Source: Pseudomonas taeanensis MS-3
Lineage (GTDB): Bacteria; Pseudomonadota; Gammaproteobacteria; Pseudomonadales; Pseudomonadaceae
Reading direction: 5' to 3'
Assembly: GCF_000498575.2 (NCBI RefSeq)
Contig: NZ_AWSQ01000003.1
Coordinates: 187,969 to 251,968, forward strand
Length of the DNA: 64,000 bases
Shown: positions 36,283-46,586 of the stretch, one piece after another
How the letters are laid out: each line of letters opens with the position of its first letter
Numbering within the stretch: position 1 is the stretch's first letter
The notes under the pieces: model-generated
Databases searched by the model: none
What the model was told of the DNA's origin: nothing
The model's input: only the letters and a program-made list of their open reading frames with translations
Made by a program: the position numbers and the translations under genes

Positions 36283-39006
36283 TCAGGCCTCACTCAACAG
36301 CCCTATGCTTTTACCCTTAAGCACCGCCTGAGTGCGGCTGCGCACAGCAAACTTGGCGAACAGGTTGTGCAAGTGCCATTTGATAGTGGCCTCCGAGAGG
36401 TGCAGCGTCCGGGCAATCTCACGGTTAGACAACCCAGCCGCAACGAAACGTAGAATCTCCCTCTCCCGATGACTGACATCCTGACTGTCATCGACGGTTT
36501 CTGGATCTATAGCCATGCGGCGACACTGCTCACGCAACTGTTCCGCCACACCCTGCCAAGCACTCGCGCGCTGCGGTTGCGCCGCAGACCAGGCATTCCA
36601 TAGCGGCAACAACCACAACGCATCATCCAGAAATAATCGGCGATAGCCGCTGTTCCAGGCACTTTCCACAGTCGGCAAAAGCAATGAAAAGGCTTTTTTG
36701 CAGTTACCCCTGCGCCAGTACGCCACGCACAGCAATATGGATAGGCGCAAATGACGGTCACGCTGATGATCAGCCGTCTGCGTGGCCAGACAGCGCTCGA
36801 GCACCGCCTGCGCCTTATCGGCACGCCGCTCAGACAATGTCAGACGTGCTTCGGCGAGCACCAGCGCGATGTCTGCATCGCTGTAATGCCCTTGTGGCAA
36901 TACGCCCAATTGATGCCGCAACTGCAAACAGGTGCGTTCGGCATCATTGGGCCGGCGCAGCCACAAAAGAAAATGCACTTTGCAACTCATGCCCAGGGCG
37001 AAGACCCGTTGATACCCTGCACCGTGCAAGCCCTGCAACCACTCATCGAGCTCAACCAGCGCCTGCTCAGCCTCACCGGCAAAGAACCTACCACGCGCCA
37101 TCACCAACTTACCGCGGCTGATCAATTCGATTGGGGTAGCGACATCACGCCAAGTCGTCGCCAGCGGCAACTCGGCCAGAATCGCAGCGTGACGATCCTG
37201 CTCGTAGAGCAAATCGGCATACGCCAGTGCCAGCGGTCCACCGACACGGCTGCGCCGGCCGAATACCCGTTCAACTCGGCTCCGGGCGTTTTCGGCAAGT
37301 GTGCGGCCGCGTCCCAACTGACCCAGATCCTTGCAGATCAGAACCTCGATGAGGGCGACAACCACCTGCAAATACTCGCTCTCAGTCTCGCGCAGGGTAT
37401 CCCGCCCCCTGGCAATCGATGTAGAGGCTTCGTCAAAGTCTCCTAGTAGGGCATGCGCTGCAGCTTGCACACAGGACAGAACAGCCCGAAACACAGGCTG
37501 ATTATCCGGCACCAGACTGAGCCAGTGACGAGCCAGCTGGAGACAGTTTTCCAGCTTATCCTGATAAAGCAAAACCAAGGCCTTGAGCACTTGCGCCGAG
37601 GCCAGTAGCTCGGCAAGACCCAAGTGCAAAGCCTTGCCACGCTCGCCGAGCAGGCGTGTGCTGACATCCTCAATCATGGCCTCGGCTTGGGCATACTGCT
37701 GCTCGAAGGCTAATTGCCAGGCATAGAAAATCTGGAACACTGGGTGCTCGCGGATCACCTGCGCCGGTAGGTTCTTAAGAACCGAGAGCACCCCGTAGAC
37801 CCGATTAGCCGCAATCAAGCGCGCGCCTTGGCGTTCAAGCAGTTGTGCGGCAAAAATGTAATTACGGGCGCGCAGAGCATACTTGATCGATTTGTCAGCG
37901 AGATCCTGCCCCTCGCACCAGCACGCAGCGGCGTGCAACAAATGAGCAGGGTCACCCCGCTTGGCTAATCGCCCCTGAAGAAACTCGGCAAACAAATGGT
38001 GATAGCGAAACCACTCACCCTCGGCATCCAGCGCAATGATAAAAAGCTGCTCGCGGTGCAATCGCCGCAACATCTCGCGACTATCGCTGCGGCCGGTTAG
38101 GGTGTTGCACAATTGGGCATTGAACTCCTCGAGCAGCGAGGTCTGCTCAAGGAACTGCTGCATTTCCCCAGGCAACCTGTCCAGCACATCCTCAGCCAGA
38201 TAATCGGCGATATTGCGCTCTGTTCCTGACAAGCCAGCAAGAAACACATGTCGATCCGGGTGATGCACCAAGGCCAGGGCTGCGAGATGCAGCGCAGTGA
38301 TCCAGCCCTCGGTCCGAGCATGCAGCAACTCGACTTCCGTGCCACTCAGCGGCACTCGCTTGATCTCGTGAAAATACTGCCTGGTCTCGTCACGCGTCAG
38401 ACGCAGATCCTCGGCGCTGACCCAGAAGGCTATCGGGTTCAGCCCGGACTGCTTCTCGACAAAGCGCGACTGGAAGCGGGTACTGGTGACCAGGCGAACA
38501 TTCGCTGGGACCCGCTCGAGCAGATAATCCACCAACGGCTCCACTGCCGGATGCCGAATCAGGTGAAAATCATCCAGCATCAGATACAGCTCACCCTTTT
38601 CCCGCTTGAGGTCAGTAACAAAAGCATCGACCAGCGCCTCACCGGGCAAGTTCATATCTCTCTGGAGCAAGCGGGCCGTGTTCGCACCGAAACCTGGCAG
38701 CTGTACCTCGATGGCCGCGACCAGGTACTGCAGCAGTCGTTGCGGCTCACTGTCCGACTCATCACATGAGAGCCAGGCCACCTGCCTGCCCGCCTCCTGC
38801 AAGCGCCGGTGCAACAGGCGAAGGACGGTGCTTTTGCCGAACCCTGCCGGTGCACTGAGAATGATCAGGCGATGCTCACCGGCACTGAGCAGGCGCTCAA
38901 TCAAGGCATCGCGCGCGAGTAATACTCCGACGCCTGCATCCGCTGGAAATAACTTGGTGCGTAGCAGTGGCAGACAGCCTTGGCTGAGTGCCGGTAGAGA
39001 GGTCAT
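36283..39006 (-). CDS. MalT-type LuxR-family regulator (second of tandem pair)
   Basis: A 907-residue STAND-class regulator. A Walker A motif (APAGFGKST) lies near 52-60, a Walker B-like LYLMLDDFH near 155, and a long helical repeat region (about 330-830) follows. The C-terminal LuxR helix-turn-helix (REREILRFVAAGLSNREIARTLHLSEATIKWHLHN) is at about 840-895. By analogy with MalT it should oligomerise when ATP and an inducer bind. The start overlaps the upstream paralogue stop (ATGA), so the pair is coexpressed. No structural target genes are adjacent, so targets and inducer are unknown. Confidence 0.92.
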   Translation of the reverse strand: MTSLPALSQGCLPLLRTKLFPADAGVGVLLARDALIERLLSAGEHRLIILSAPAGFGKSTVLRLLHRRLQEAGRQVAWLSCDESDSEPQRLLQYLVAAIEVQLPGFGANTARLLQRDMNLPGEALVDAFVTDLKREKGELYLMLDDFHLIRHPAVEPLVDYLLERVPANVRLVTSTRFQSRFVEKQSGLNPIAFWVSAEDLRLTRDETRQYFHEIKRVPLSGTEVELLHARTEGWITALHLAALALVHHPDRHVFLAGLSGTERNIADYLAEDVLDRLPGEMQQFLEQTSLLEEFNAQLCNTLTGRSDSREMLRRLHREQLFIIALDAEGEWFRYHHLFAEFLQGRLAKRGDPAHLLHAAACWCEGQDLADKSIKYALRARNYIFAAQLLERQGARLIAANRVYGVLSVLKNLPAQVIREHPVFQIFYAWQLAFEQQYAQAEAMIEDVSTRLLGERGKALHLGLAELLASAQVLKALVLLYQDKLENCLQLARHWLSLVPDNQPVFRAVLSCVQAAAHALLGDFDEASTSIARGRDTLRETESEYLQVVVALIEVLICKDLGQLGRGRTLAENARSRVERVFGRRSRVGGPLALAYADLLYEQDRHAAILAELPLATTWRDVATPIELISRGKLVMARGRFFAGEAEQALVELDEWLQGLHGAGYQRVFALGMSCKVHFLLWLRRPNDAERTCLQLRHQLGVLPQGHYSDADIALVLAEARLTLSERRADKAQAVLERCLATQTADHQRDRHLRLSILLCVAYWRRGNCKKAFSLLLPTVESAWNSGYRRLFLDDALWLLPLWNAWSAAQPQRASAWQGVAEQLREQCRRMAIDPETVDDSQDVSHREREILRFVAAGLSNREIARTLHLSEATIKWHLHNLFAKFAVRSRTQAVLKGKSIGLLSEA

Positions 39007-41717
39007 GATTCAAGCAACCTCATCTCATGAGCACGACGAATGGCTTGCGTTCTATTGCGCACCTTGAGCTTCTCGTAAATGTTGTGCAGATGCCATTTGA
39101 CGGTACCTAAAGCCAACAGTAAGCGCTGGCCGATCTGATCATTGGACAGACCCTGCGCCGCCAGGCAGATCACTTCGCGTTCGCGCTCAGTCAGCCCCTC
39201 TTCGCTAAGCTCGCACGCCCGACTCTCACACTGCCCGGGCCAAGCGACCAGCAGCGCTTGAATAAAGCCTTGCAGCGCAGGTTGCCGCTCAGCTGCCTCG
39301 AGCTGCTGCAAGAACAGTCGAATGGCCTGTCCCTCTTCGACGAACAGGCTGCGTACGCCTTCGCGCTCGGCGTCAATCAAACACTGCACCAGCAAACTTT
39401 GCGCACGCTCCTTATAGCCCAGGCGCTGATAACTGAGCGCAGCCAGCAGATCCAAGCGCAAGCGCTGCTGGCCATGCCAATCGTCGAGGAGCAAGCTGCG
39501 CAGCCGAGTGATCTCATGCAACGCCTCACTATAGTGACCTCGCGCCTGGTGCAAGCGGATGCACGTCAAGCTTTGTACCCAGAGCACCGGATTGAAACGC
39601 ATATAGGGGTAATGCCCGGCCAAGCCGGCCCAATCCACAGCTTTAAAACGTTGTTCGGCGCGCTTGAGCCGGTCAGTTGCCGGCTCCTGCAGGATCAGCG
39701 CGATTTCATCACCCACAGCCTGCGCATAAAAACGCCAAGCCTGCTCACGTGCGGCCAGGCCCTGCATCAACAGTAAGGTGCCCAAGGCTTCCTTCGGCGC
39801 TCCTCGCATACGCTGAACATGAGCCATGCACAGCATGCCCTGGGCATACAGATCGATCGGATTAATTACATCGACGGTCGCCAGCGCCCAGCGCAAGCGC
39901 TCCTCCAATCCCTCAGTGCGACCCTGTCGATAGGCAATCAAGGCCTCGGTGATCGTGGGCAGGGCCAAGGCCCGAGATTTTTCCGCGAACCAGGGGATGA
40001 TCCGTGCCCGCAGCTGGCCGAACAACAACTCGGCTTGCTTGATCTGCCCCTGCTCCAGACACAGGAGAATCTCGATATTTGCCAACTGCATATCCAGATA
40101 GCGGCCTTCGAGAAAATGATTGCGCTGCTGAGCCAAAGCCAGCAAATGCCTCGCCTGCTCAGGCTGACTCAGCATCACGCTGGCCAGCGCCGCGACAATC
40201 AATATGGCCACTTCGAGAAACGCCGGGTGCTGTCCCAACTGCACTTCGACCCGGCGAGCCAGGTTGGCACAGGTCTGTAGATCGTCTTTCTGCAAGGCAA
40301 TCACCGCCTTGATCGTCAACGCAGCCAGTAGTTTTTCGCTGTGCTGCGCGGCGGTTGCGGAATCCTCCCAACGCGTCATCAGCTCGTCGAGAATACGATT
40401 GGCCTCCGTCAGTCCCAACTCGGCGGCGCGCGTCCAGACATCGACAAGCAGCAATATCGGGAAGCGCTCGACGATTTCGTCGGGCACCTGCTGGCGCCAT
40501 CTGTAGATCAAGTGCAGCTGACCACGGTTGATCAACTCCAGGCCACAACCATCCACCAGTGCCGCAAGCATTTCCGGATCTTCAGCCAGGCTGGCATGCT
40601 CGATCGCCAGATTCTGCATGTGATGATTGGTGAACCACAGGCTGGCATTGAAGTTCAGCTGCTTGAAACGCTCTGGGTCACGGCTCTTTAAGCGGGCACG
40701 GAGAAACTCAGCAAACAGATTGTGAAAGCGATACCACTGACGCTCACGATCCATCGGCAACAAGAACAACTGCATGGCTTCCAGCTCTTCGAGCAGCTGC
40801 TGGCCATTCTTGCATCCGGTCAAGCTGTTGGCCAAATTGCCACTGAGCCGCTGCGCCACACTCAGGGCAAGCAGCTGCTCTTGCTTGTCTGTTGGCAATT
40901 GCTCGAACACGGAGGCCAGCAAGTAGTCGCCGACAGCTGACTGATCGCTGCCCATATCCCCCATCGGCGGACAAGCCTGTGGTTGATGACGCAGCCAAAG
41001 ACTCGCCAAGTGAACGCCAACCATCCAGCCCTCTGTGTGCCGGTACAGCTCTGTAAATGCCGTACTGTCCAGTTGCAGACCTCTGTGAATCAAGTATTCG
41101 TGGGTTTCCGCTGGACTCAGACGCAACTCCTGCTCAGAGATTTCGACCAACATTCCCTTCGCCCGCAGCGTTGCCAGATGCAGAGCGGGTTGCGAGCGGC
41201 TACCGACCGCCAGGACGAAACCATGGGGAGCGAATTTGACTAGACGATTGAGGGCACCCAGCAACTCGGCATCCTGAATCAGGTGCAGGTCATCGAGCAC
41301 CAACAGTAACGGTTGCTCTACCTCAGCCAAATCAACCAGCAAGCTTTCCATCACCGAGGCCACCGGGACGCGCATGGTGTTCTGCAGGTAGGCCAGGGCC
41401 TCTTTGCCCAGACCCGGAAGGAATCGCCCGAGAGTCTCGATCAAGTGCTGAAAGAATCGCGAAGGCTCATTGTCTTCGGGATCAATCGACAACCAGGCGA
41501 CCGCGCCGCCCGCCCCCAGACGTAATTGGGCCAGTGCAGCCAAGACACTGGTCTTGCCGAAACCGGCCGGCGCCGAGATCAACAGGAGACGGGCCTGAGG
41601 ATGAGCAGACAACGCGGCTTCGACCTGTAGGCGAGCCAGGTAATCGATCGACATCAAGGGCGGTGTGAGTTTCGAGCGGAGCAGGCTATCCGCAGCTGGA
41701 TCCAGCACGTCATCCAT
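39003..41717 (-). CDS. MalT-type LuxR-family regulator (first of tandem pair)
   Basis: A 904-residue paralogue of the downstream gene with the same architecture. Walker A (SAPAGFGKT) is near 48-56, LLLVLDDLHLIQ is Walker B-like, tetratricopeptide-like helical repeats fill the middle, and the LuxR domain is at the end (TEREREVICLAAQGLSNDQIGQRLLLALGTVKWHLHN). Similarity by eye to its neighbour is clear but moderate, indicating an old duplication. ATG at 41717. It is divergent from pabB across 167 bases. PAO1 has two such regulators in the same place, from memory, so the pair is a conserved feature. Confidence 0.92.
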   Translation of the reverse strand: MDDVLDPAADSLLRSKLTPPLMSIDYLARLQVEAALSAHPQARLLLISAPAGFGKTSVLAALAQLRLGAGGAVAWLSIDPEDNEPSRFFQHLIETLGRFLPGLGKEALAYLQNTMRVPVASVMESLLVDLAEVEQPLLLVLDDLHLIQDAELLGALNRLVKFAPHGFVLAVGSRSQPALHLATLRAKGMLVEISEQELRLSPAETHEYLIHRGLQLDSTAFTELYRHTEGWMVGVHLASLWLRHQPQACPPMGDMGSDQSAVGDYLLASVFEQLPTDKQEQLLALSVAQRLSGNLANSLTGCKNGQQLLEELEAMQLFLLPMDRERQWYRFHNLFAEFLRARLKSRDPERFKQLNFNASLWFTNHHMQNLAIEHASLAEDPEMLAALVDGCGLELINRGQLHLIYRWRQQVPDEIVERFPILLLVDVWTRAAELGLTEANRILDELMTRWEDSATAAQHSEKLLAALTIKAVIALQKDDLQTCANLARRVEVQLGQHPAFLEVAILIVAALASVMLSQPEQARHLLALAQQRNHFLEGRYLDMQLANIEILLCLEQGQIKQAELLFGQLRARIIPWFAEKSRALALPTITEALIAYRQGRTEGLEERLRWALATVDVINPIDLYAQGMLCMAHVQRMRGAPKEALGTLLLMQGLAAREQAWRFYAQAVGDEIALILQEPATDRLKRAEQRFKAVDWAGLAGHYPYMRFNPVLWVQSLTCIRLHQARGHYSEALHEITRLRSLLLDDWHGQQRLRLDLLAALSYQRLGYKERAQSLLVQCLIDAEREGVRSLFVEEGQAIRLFLQQLEAAERQPALQGFIQALLVAWPGQCESRACELSEEGLTEREREVICLAAQGLSNDQIGQRLLLALGTVKWHLHNIYEKLKVRNRTQAIRRAHEMRLLES

Positions 41718-41884
41718 GGACTTGATCCCTGATAAATTATTGTTTTAGTACTGAAGTTCAATATCCAGAGAGTTTTTCATACTAATCAGCTCATACCTAC
41801 CGAGTAAACCAAGAAGCTCGAAGCGCTAGGATGAATGATGCCGGCGTTCTACAATCGGCCTCCGCGCTTCTTTGAAAACCTCGC

Positions 41885-43234
41885 ATGCCTACCTGTTTCG
41901 TACACACCCTGCCATATCGTGCTGACCCCTCCTTCTACTTCAGCGCCGTCTGCCGTGCCCCTGGTGCAGTTTTGCTGGACTCTGGACGCCCAGCTGCCCA
42001 GCGGGGACGCTACGACCTCATCAGTGCCTGGCCGCTGGCAGAGCTGTCAGCCTCAGCTGACGAATCGGCCAACGAGTTTCTTCAGCGCCTGCGCGAAGGC
42101 CTCAGCACCTTGGGTGCCGCCGATGCTCCGGCCGGATGTCCACTGCCCTTCACCGGAGGCTTGATTGGTTACCTGGCTTATGACTTCGGTCGCCGCCTGG
42201 AAACCCTGCCTGAGCAAGCCTTCGACGACTTGGGCTTGGGCGATGCACGCTTAGGCTTGTATGCCTGGGCCATGATCAGCGATCACCAGCTGGGCACGAG
42301 TCAGTTGATGTTTCATCCGGCACTGGCCGTAGCCGAACAGGCGCGCTTGCTCGCACTGTTCGGCGCCATCAACGCCGAACCCGCGCAGCCCTTCAAGCTG
42401 CTCGAGACCTTTCAGGCCGACCTCGATGAAACCGCATACCGCCAGGCATTCGAGCGCATCCAGGCCTATATCCAGGCCGGTGACTGTTACCAGGTAAACT
42501 TCGCCCAACGCTTCCGCGCGCGTTACCAGGGGGATCCCTGGACGGCTTATCGAGCTCTGCGCGCCGCCTGCCCGACACCGTTCGCCGGCTATCAAGCCTT
42601 GCCGGACAACAGCGCGATCATCAGCCTGTCGCCAGAGCGCTTCCTGCGGCTTAGCCAAGGCCAGGTCGAGACCCGGCCGATCAAAGGCACCCGGCCACGC
42701 GCGGACGACCCTGTAGAAGATGTCGCCCAAGCCAACGCGCTACTGAGCAGCCTGAAGGATCGCGCCGAGAATCTGATGATTGTCGACTTGCTGCGCAACG
42801 ACCTGGGCCGCAGCTGCCAAATAGGCTCGGTGCGCGTACCGGAGCTGTTTGCCCTGGAGAGTTATCCCAACGTGCACCACCTGGTCAGCGCGGTAACCGG
42901 CGAACTGGCCAAGGGCAAGGATGCATTGGATCTTATCGCCGGCAGCTTCCCCGGTGGCTCGATCACCGGTGCGCCGAAAATCCGCGCCATGCAGATCATT
43001 GATGAACTGGAGCCGACCCGTCGCGCACTCTACTGTGGCTCACTGCTCTATCTGGACGTACGTGGCGAGATGGACAGCTCGATCGCCATCCGCAGCCTGC
43101 TGGCCAAGGATGGGCAGCTCAGTTGCTGGGGTGGTGGCGGAATAGTCGCAGACTCCAACTGGCTGGCCGAATACCAGGAATCGCTGACCAAGGTGAAGGT
43201 CCTGCTGGAGACCCTGGAGCGCTTCTGCGACTAA
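41885..43234 (+). CDS. pabB: Aminodeoxychorismate synthase component I
   Basis: A 449-residue chorismate-utilising enzyme making 4-amino-4-deoxychorismate for folate. An N-terminal region with FTGGLIGYLAYDFGR precedes the chorismate-binding core: SPERFL, PIKGTRPR, SFPGGSITGAPKIRAM and GEMDSSIAIRSLL. The PIKGT motif carries the lysine used by PabB in place of the anthranilate-synthase residue, which separates it from TrpE. The start ATG at 41885 (MPTCFVHTLPYRADP) is standard. Transcribed alone, ending at a small hairpin. Confidence 0.95.
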   Translation: MPTCFVHTLPYRADPSFYFSAVCRAPGAVLLDSGRPAAQRGRYDLISAWPLAELSASADESANEFLQRLREGLSTLGAADAPAGCPLPFTGGLIGYLAYDFGRRLETLPEQAFDDLGLGDARLGLYAWAMISDHQLGTSQLMFHPALAVAEQARLLALFGAINAEPAQPFKLLETFQADLDETAYRQAFERIQAYIQAGDCYQVNFAQRFRARYQGDPWTAYRALRAACPTPFAGYQALPDNSAIISLSPERFLRLSQGQVETRPIKGTRPRADDPVEDVAQANALLSSLKDRAENLMIVDLLRNDLGRSCQIGSVRVPELFALESYPNVHHLVSAVTGELAKGKDALDLIAGSFPGGSITGAPKIRAMQIIDELEPTRRALYCGSLLYLDVRGEMDSSIAIRSLLAKDGQLSCWGGGGIVADSNWLAEYQESLTKVKVLLETLERFCD

Positions 43235-43237
43235 ACC

Positions 43238-43261
43238 AAAGGCCCGCGTTTGTGGGCCTTT
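43238..43261. terminator. Small terminator between pabB and thrH
   Basis: AAAGGCCC and GGGCCTTT pair around an 8-base loop, followed by TTGG. It lies directly after the pabB stop and before the convergent thrH stop, so it can act in both directions. The stem is modest. Confidence 0.7.
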
Positions 43262-43275
43262 TGGACTGCCGGGAA

Positions 43276-43893
43276 TTACAGACTCAGCTGACGATTAGAC
43301 GCCTTGAGAAACTCGCGCTTGAGGTCTTCAAAGCTGTGCACCGCGGGAAATTGCGGAAACTCACGAATCACATTATCCGGCGCATGAAACAGGATGCCGG
43401 CATGGGCTTCGCTGAGCATGGTGGTGTCGTTGTACGAGTCGCCCGCTGCGATCACTCGGTAGTAGAGGCTCTTGAAGGCGATGACCGACTGGCGCTTGGG
43501 GTCTTTCTGACGTAACTGGTAGCTCACCACACGGTCATTTTCATCGGTGATCAGCTTGTGACAGAGCAGTGTCGGAAAGCCCAGCTGACGCATCAGCGGC
43601 TGGGAGAACTCGTAGAAGGTGTCGGAGAGGATCACCACCTGGAAGCGCTCACGCAGCCAGTCGACGAACTCTACCGCGCCGTCCAGCGGCTTAAGGGTGG
43701 CGATCACTTCCTGAATGTCGCTCAACTTCAGACCGTGCTCATCGAGGATACGCAGACGCTGCTGCATCAGCACATCGTAATCCGGAATATCCCGAGTGGT
43801 CGCTTTCAGCGATTCGATGCCAGTTTTTTCCGCGAAGGCAATCCATATTTCCGGAACCAACACGCCTTCCAGGTCGAGACAGGCAATTTCCAC
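43276..43893 (-). CDS. thrH: ThrH, phosphoserine/homoserine phosphotransferase
   Basis: A 205-residue HAD-superfamily enzyme nearly identical by eye to Pseudomonas ThrH. It moves phosphate from phosphoserine to homoserine and dephosphorylates phosphoserine. HAD motif I is DLEGVLVPE (7-15), motif II VVILSDTFYEF, and motif III/IV KRQSV and AAGDSYNDTTML. The start is GTG at 43893 after TAGGAG. It contributes to a serine/threonine bypass. It is divergent from cysH. Confidence 0.95.
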   Translation of the reverse strand: MEIACLDLEGVLVPEIWIAFAEKTGIESLKATTRDIPDYDVLMQQRLRILDEHGLKLSDIQEVIATLKPLDGAVEFVDWLRERFQVVILSDTFYEFSQPLMRQLGFPTLLCHKLITDENDRVVSYQLRQKDPKRQSVIAFKSLYYRVIAAGDSYNDTTMLSEAHAGILFHAPDNVIREFPQFPAVHSFEDLKREFLKASNRQLSL

Positions 43894-43967
43894 AGGACAC
43901 TCCTAGATTGGGCTTGAGATGAGGCGGCACTCTAGCCCCTCATCCAAGGCTGCGCAACGCAGTGCTT

Positions 43968-44004
43968 ATATCCAAAGCACAGGGCTACCCTGCTGTTTGG
44001 ATAT
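43968..44004. promoter_or_regulatory. Large dyad upstream of cysH
   Basis: ATATCCAAAGCACAGGG and CCCTGCTGTTTGGATAT are inverted repeats matching at 14 of 17 positions around a 3-base centre (CTA), with perfect 9-base outer arms. It lies 79-115 bases before the cysH ATG and 75 bases upstream of the divergent thrH start. It is either an operator (CysB or another regulator) or a hairpin in the thrH leader. Confidence 0.55.
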
Positions 44005-44082
44005 TTAGTCGTATAACTCCTTTTTGCTACCATCCGCCCACATAGAGCGCTCAGCGCCAGCCTAGATGAGGAAATCAGCCCG

Positions 44083-44817
44083 ATGAGCCACCCCTTCGAT
44101 GTAGCCGAACTGGCCGCGACTTACGCCAACAAATCCCCCCAGGACATCCTCAAGCTTGCCTTCGAGCATTTCGGTGACGAGCTGTGGATTTCCTTCAGTG
44201 GTGCCGAAGACGTGGTACTGGTGGACATGGCCTGGAAGCTGAATAAAAACGTCAAAGTGTTCAGCCTGGACACCGGCCGCCTGCACCCAGAAACCTATCG
44301 CTTTATCGATCAGGTGCGCGAGCATTACGGCATCGCCATTGAAGTGCTGTCCCCTGATGCGACTGCGCTCCAAGCACTGGTCAAAGATAAGGGTTTATTC
44401 AGTTTCTACAAAGACGGTCACGAGGAGTGCTGCGGCATCCGAAAAATCGCTCCGTTACGCCGCAAGCTGGCGACGGTCAAGGCCTGGGCCACTGGTCAAC
44501 GACGCGACCAGAGTCCGGGCACCCGCAGTCAGGTCGCCGCAGTGGAAGTGGATGGTGCCTTCTCCACTGCCGATAAGCCTCTGTACAAATTCAACCCCTT
44601 GGCGCAGATGAGCAGTGAAGATGTCTGGGCCTATATCCGCATGCTTGAGCTGCCCTATAACAGCCTGCATGAGCGTGGGTTTATCAGCATCGGCTGCGAA
44701 CCCTGCACTCGCCCGGTACTGCCTAACCAGCATGAGCGCGAGGGCCGCTGGTGGTGGGAGGAAGCCACCCAGAAAGAATGTGGGCTGCACGCGGGTAACC
44801 TGATCGCAAAAAACTGA
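44083..44817 (+). CDS. cysH: Assimilatory adenylylsulfate (APS) reductase
   Basis: A 244-residue thioredoxin-dependent reductase turning APS into sulfite and AMP in cysteine synthesis. Cluster cysteines Cys116-Cys117 (EECCGIRK) and Cys205/Cys208 (GCEPCTRP) show the [4Fe-4S] APS-specific type, not the cluster-free PAPS reductase of E. coli. The catalytic Cys233 is in KECGLH. The PP-loop motif is [12 protein letters not shown]. Its regulator gene cysB lies convergently just downstream. Confidence 0.97.
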   Translation: MSHPFDVAELAATYANKSPQDILKLAFEHFGDELWISFSGAEDVVLVDMAWKLNKNVKVFSLDTGRLHPETYRFIDQVREHYGIAIEVLSPDATALQALVKDKGLFSFYKDGHEECCGIRKIAPLRRKLATVKAWATGQRRDQSPGTRSQVAAVEVDGAFSTADKPLYKFNPLAQMSSEDVWAYIRMLELPYNSLHERGFISIGCEPCTRPVLPNQHEREGRWWWEEATQKECGLHAGNLIAKN

Positions 44818-44834
44818 GGTACCGATCCTTTAGT

Positions 44835-44867
44835 ACGAAAAAGCCCGGTGTTTCCGGGCTTTTTCGT
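44835..44867. terminator. Bidirectional terminator between cysH and cysB
   Basis: ACGAAAAAGCCCGG (44835-44848) and its exact complement (44854-44867) form a perfect 14-base stem with a TGTTT loop and A/T runs on each side. It terminates both convergent genes. Confidence 0.93.
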
Positions 44868-44880
44868 GAATGACTGCAGC

Positions 44881-45864
<984 letters not shown>

Positions 45865-45907
45865 TCAAAGCAGAAAGACGGCCGCGCAGGTGCCGGCAAC
45901 GTTATAT

Positions 45908-45923
45908 AACCATATTAATGGTT
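45908..45923. promoter_or_regulatory. Small dyad upstream of cysB
   Basis: AACCAT and ATGGTT flank a 4-base AT spacer in an AT-rich stretch 53-68 bases before the cysB start codon. Position and composition suit a CysB autoregulatory site or core promoter; evidence is weak. Confidence 0.35.
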
Positions 45924-45973
45924 TAACCAATAAATCTAGACCGTTTAATTAGATTTGCTAGTTATTCCTCGGC

Positions 45974-46474
45974 TCAAAGCTCGGTATGGCTGCGATGTTG
46001 CAGCATAGGCACCAAATACACGGGAACCTCGGACAACTGCACCAAACGGGCGGCCGTACGCCCAAGCGGGATATCCAGTTCGGTGCCATGGCTATGACTG
46101 CCTACGACCAGCAAATCCACTTCAAGTTTCTGCGCCTCTTCGAGAATCACCAAGGGTGGATCGCCCTGTACCACCCGTACGGCCCGGATGATCTCGAGCT
46201 CATGCTGGGCTTCGCCCACCTCATCACGAAAGCCTTCCAGGACCCGCTGTTCAATACTCGCCATCACCGTGCTCAGTCCATTGCTGCGCAGTTCCTTGAG
46301 GCGCTCGTCATCCAGGTAGGTCTGCAAGACCGACTCGGCAAACAGCCCCATAGGCTCTACCGCATGCACGACATACAAACTGGCATTGAACGCACGGGTC
46401 AGCGCTAGCGCATGCTGCAAGACATAGGGGGCGTACAGGCCAAGATCGGTGGCGTAAAGAATCGAACGAATCAT
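45974..46474 (-). CDS. Universal stress protein (UspA family)
   Basis: A 166-residue single-domain Usp (MIRSILYATDLGLYAPYVLQHALAL). The ATP-binding signature GSHSHG-x9-GRTA is present near 122-142 (LLVVGSHSHGTELDIPLGRT), suggesting the nucleotide-binding subgroup. It is monocistronic, between cysB and a 5'-nucleotidase gene. Specific role unknown; the family responds to stress and starvation. Confidence 0.9.
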   Translation of the reverse strand: MIRSILYATDLGLYAPYVLQHALALTRAFNASLYVVHAVEPMGLFAESVLQTYLDDERLKELRSNGLSTVMASIEQRVLEGFRDEVGEAQHELEIIRAVRVVQGDPPLVILEEAQKLEVDLLVVGSHSHGTELDIPLGRTAARLVQLSEVPVYLVPMLQHRSHTEL

Positions 46475-46586
46475 GCGGCCTCCTCGCCTGCCCGCTCGGC
46501 GGGTCTAGCTTGAGCTTAGCAGCGCCATCCGCAAGTCAACTAAAGCACAGTCATTTAGGACGAATGGCTATATGGATGATGGCGGG

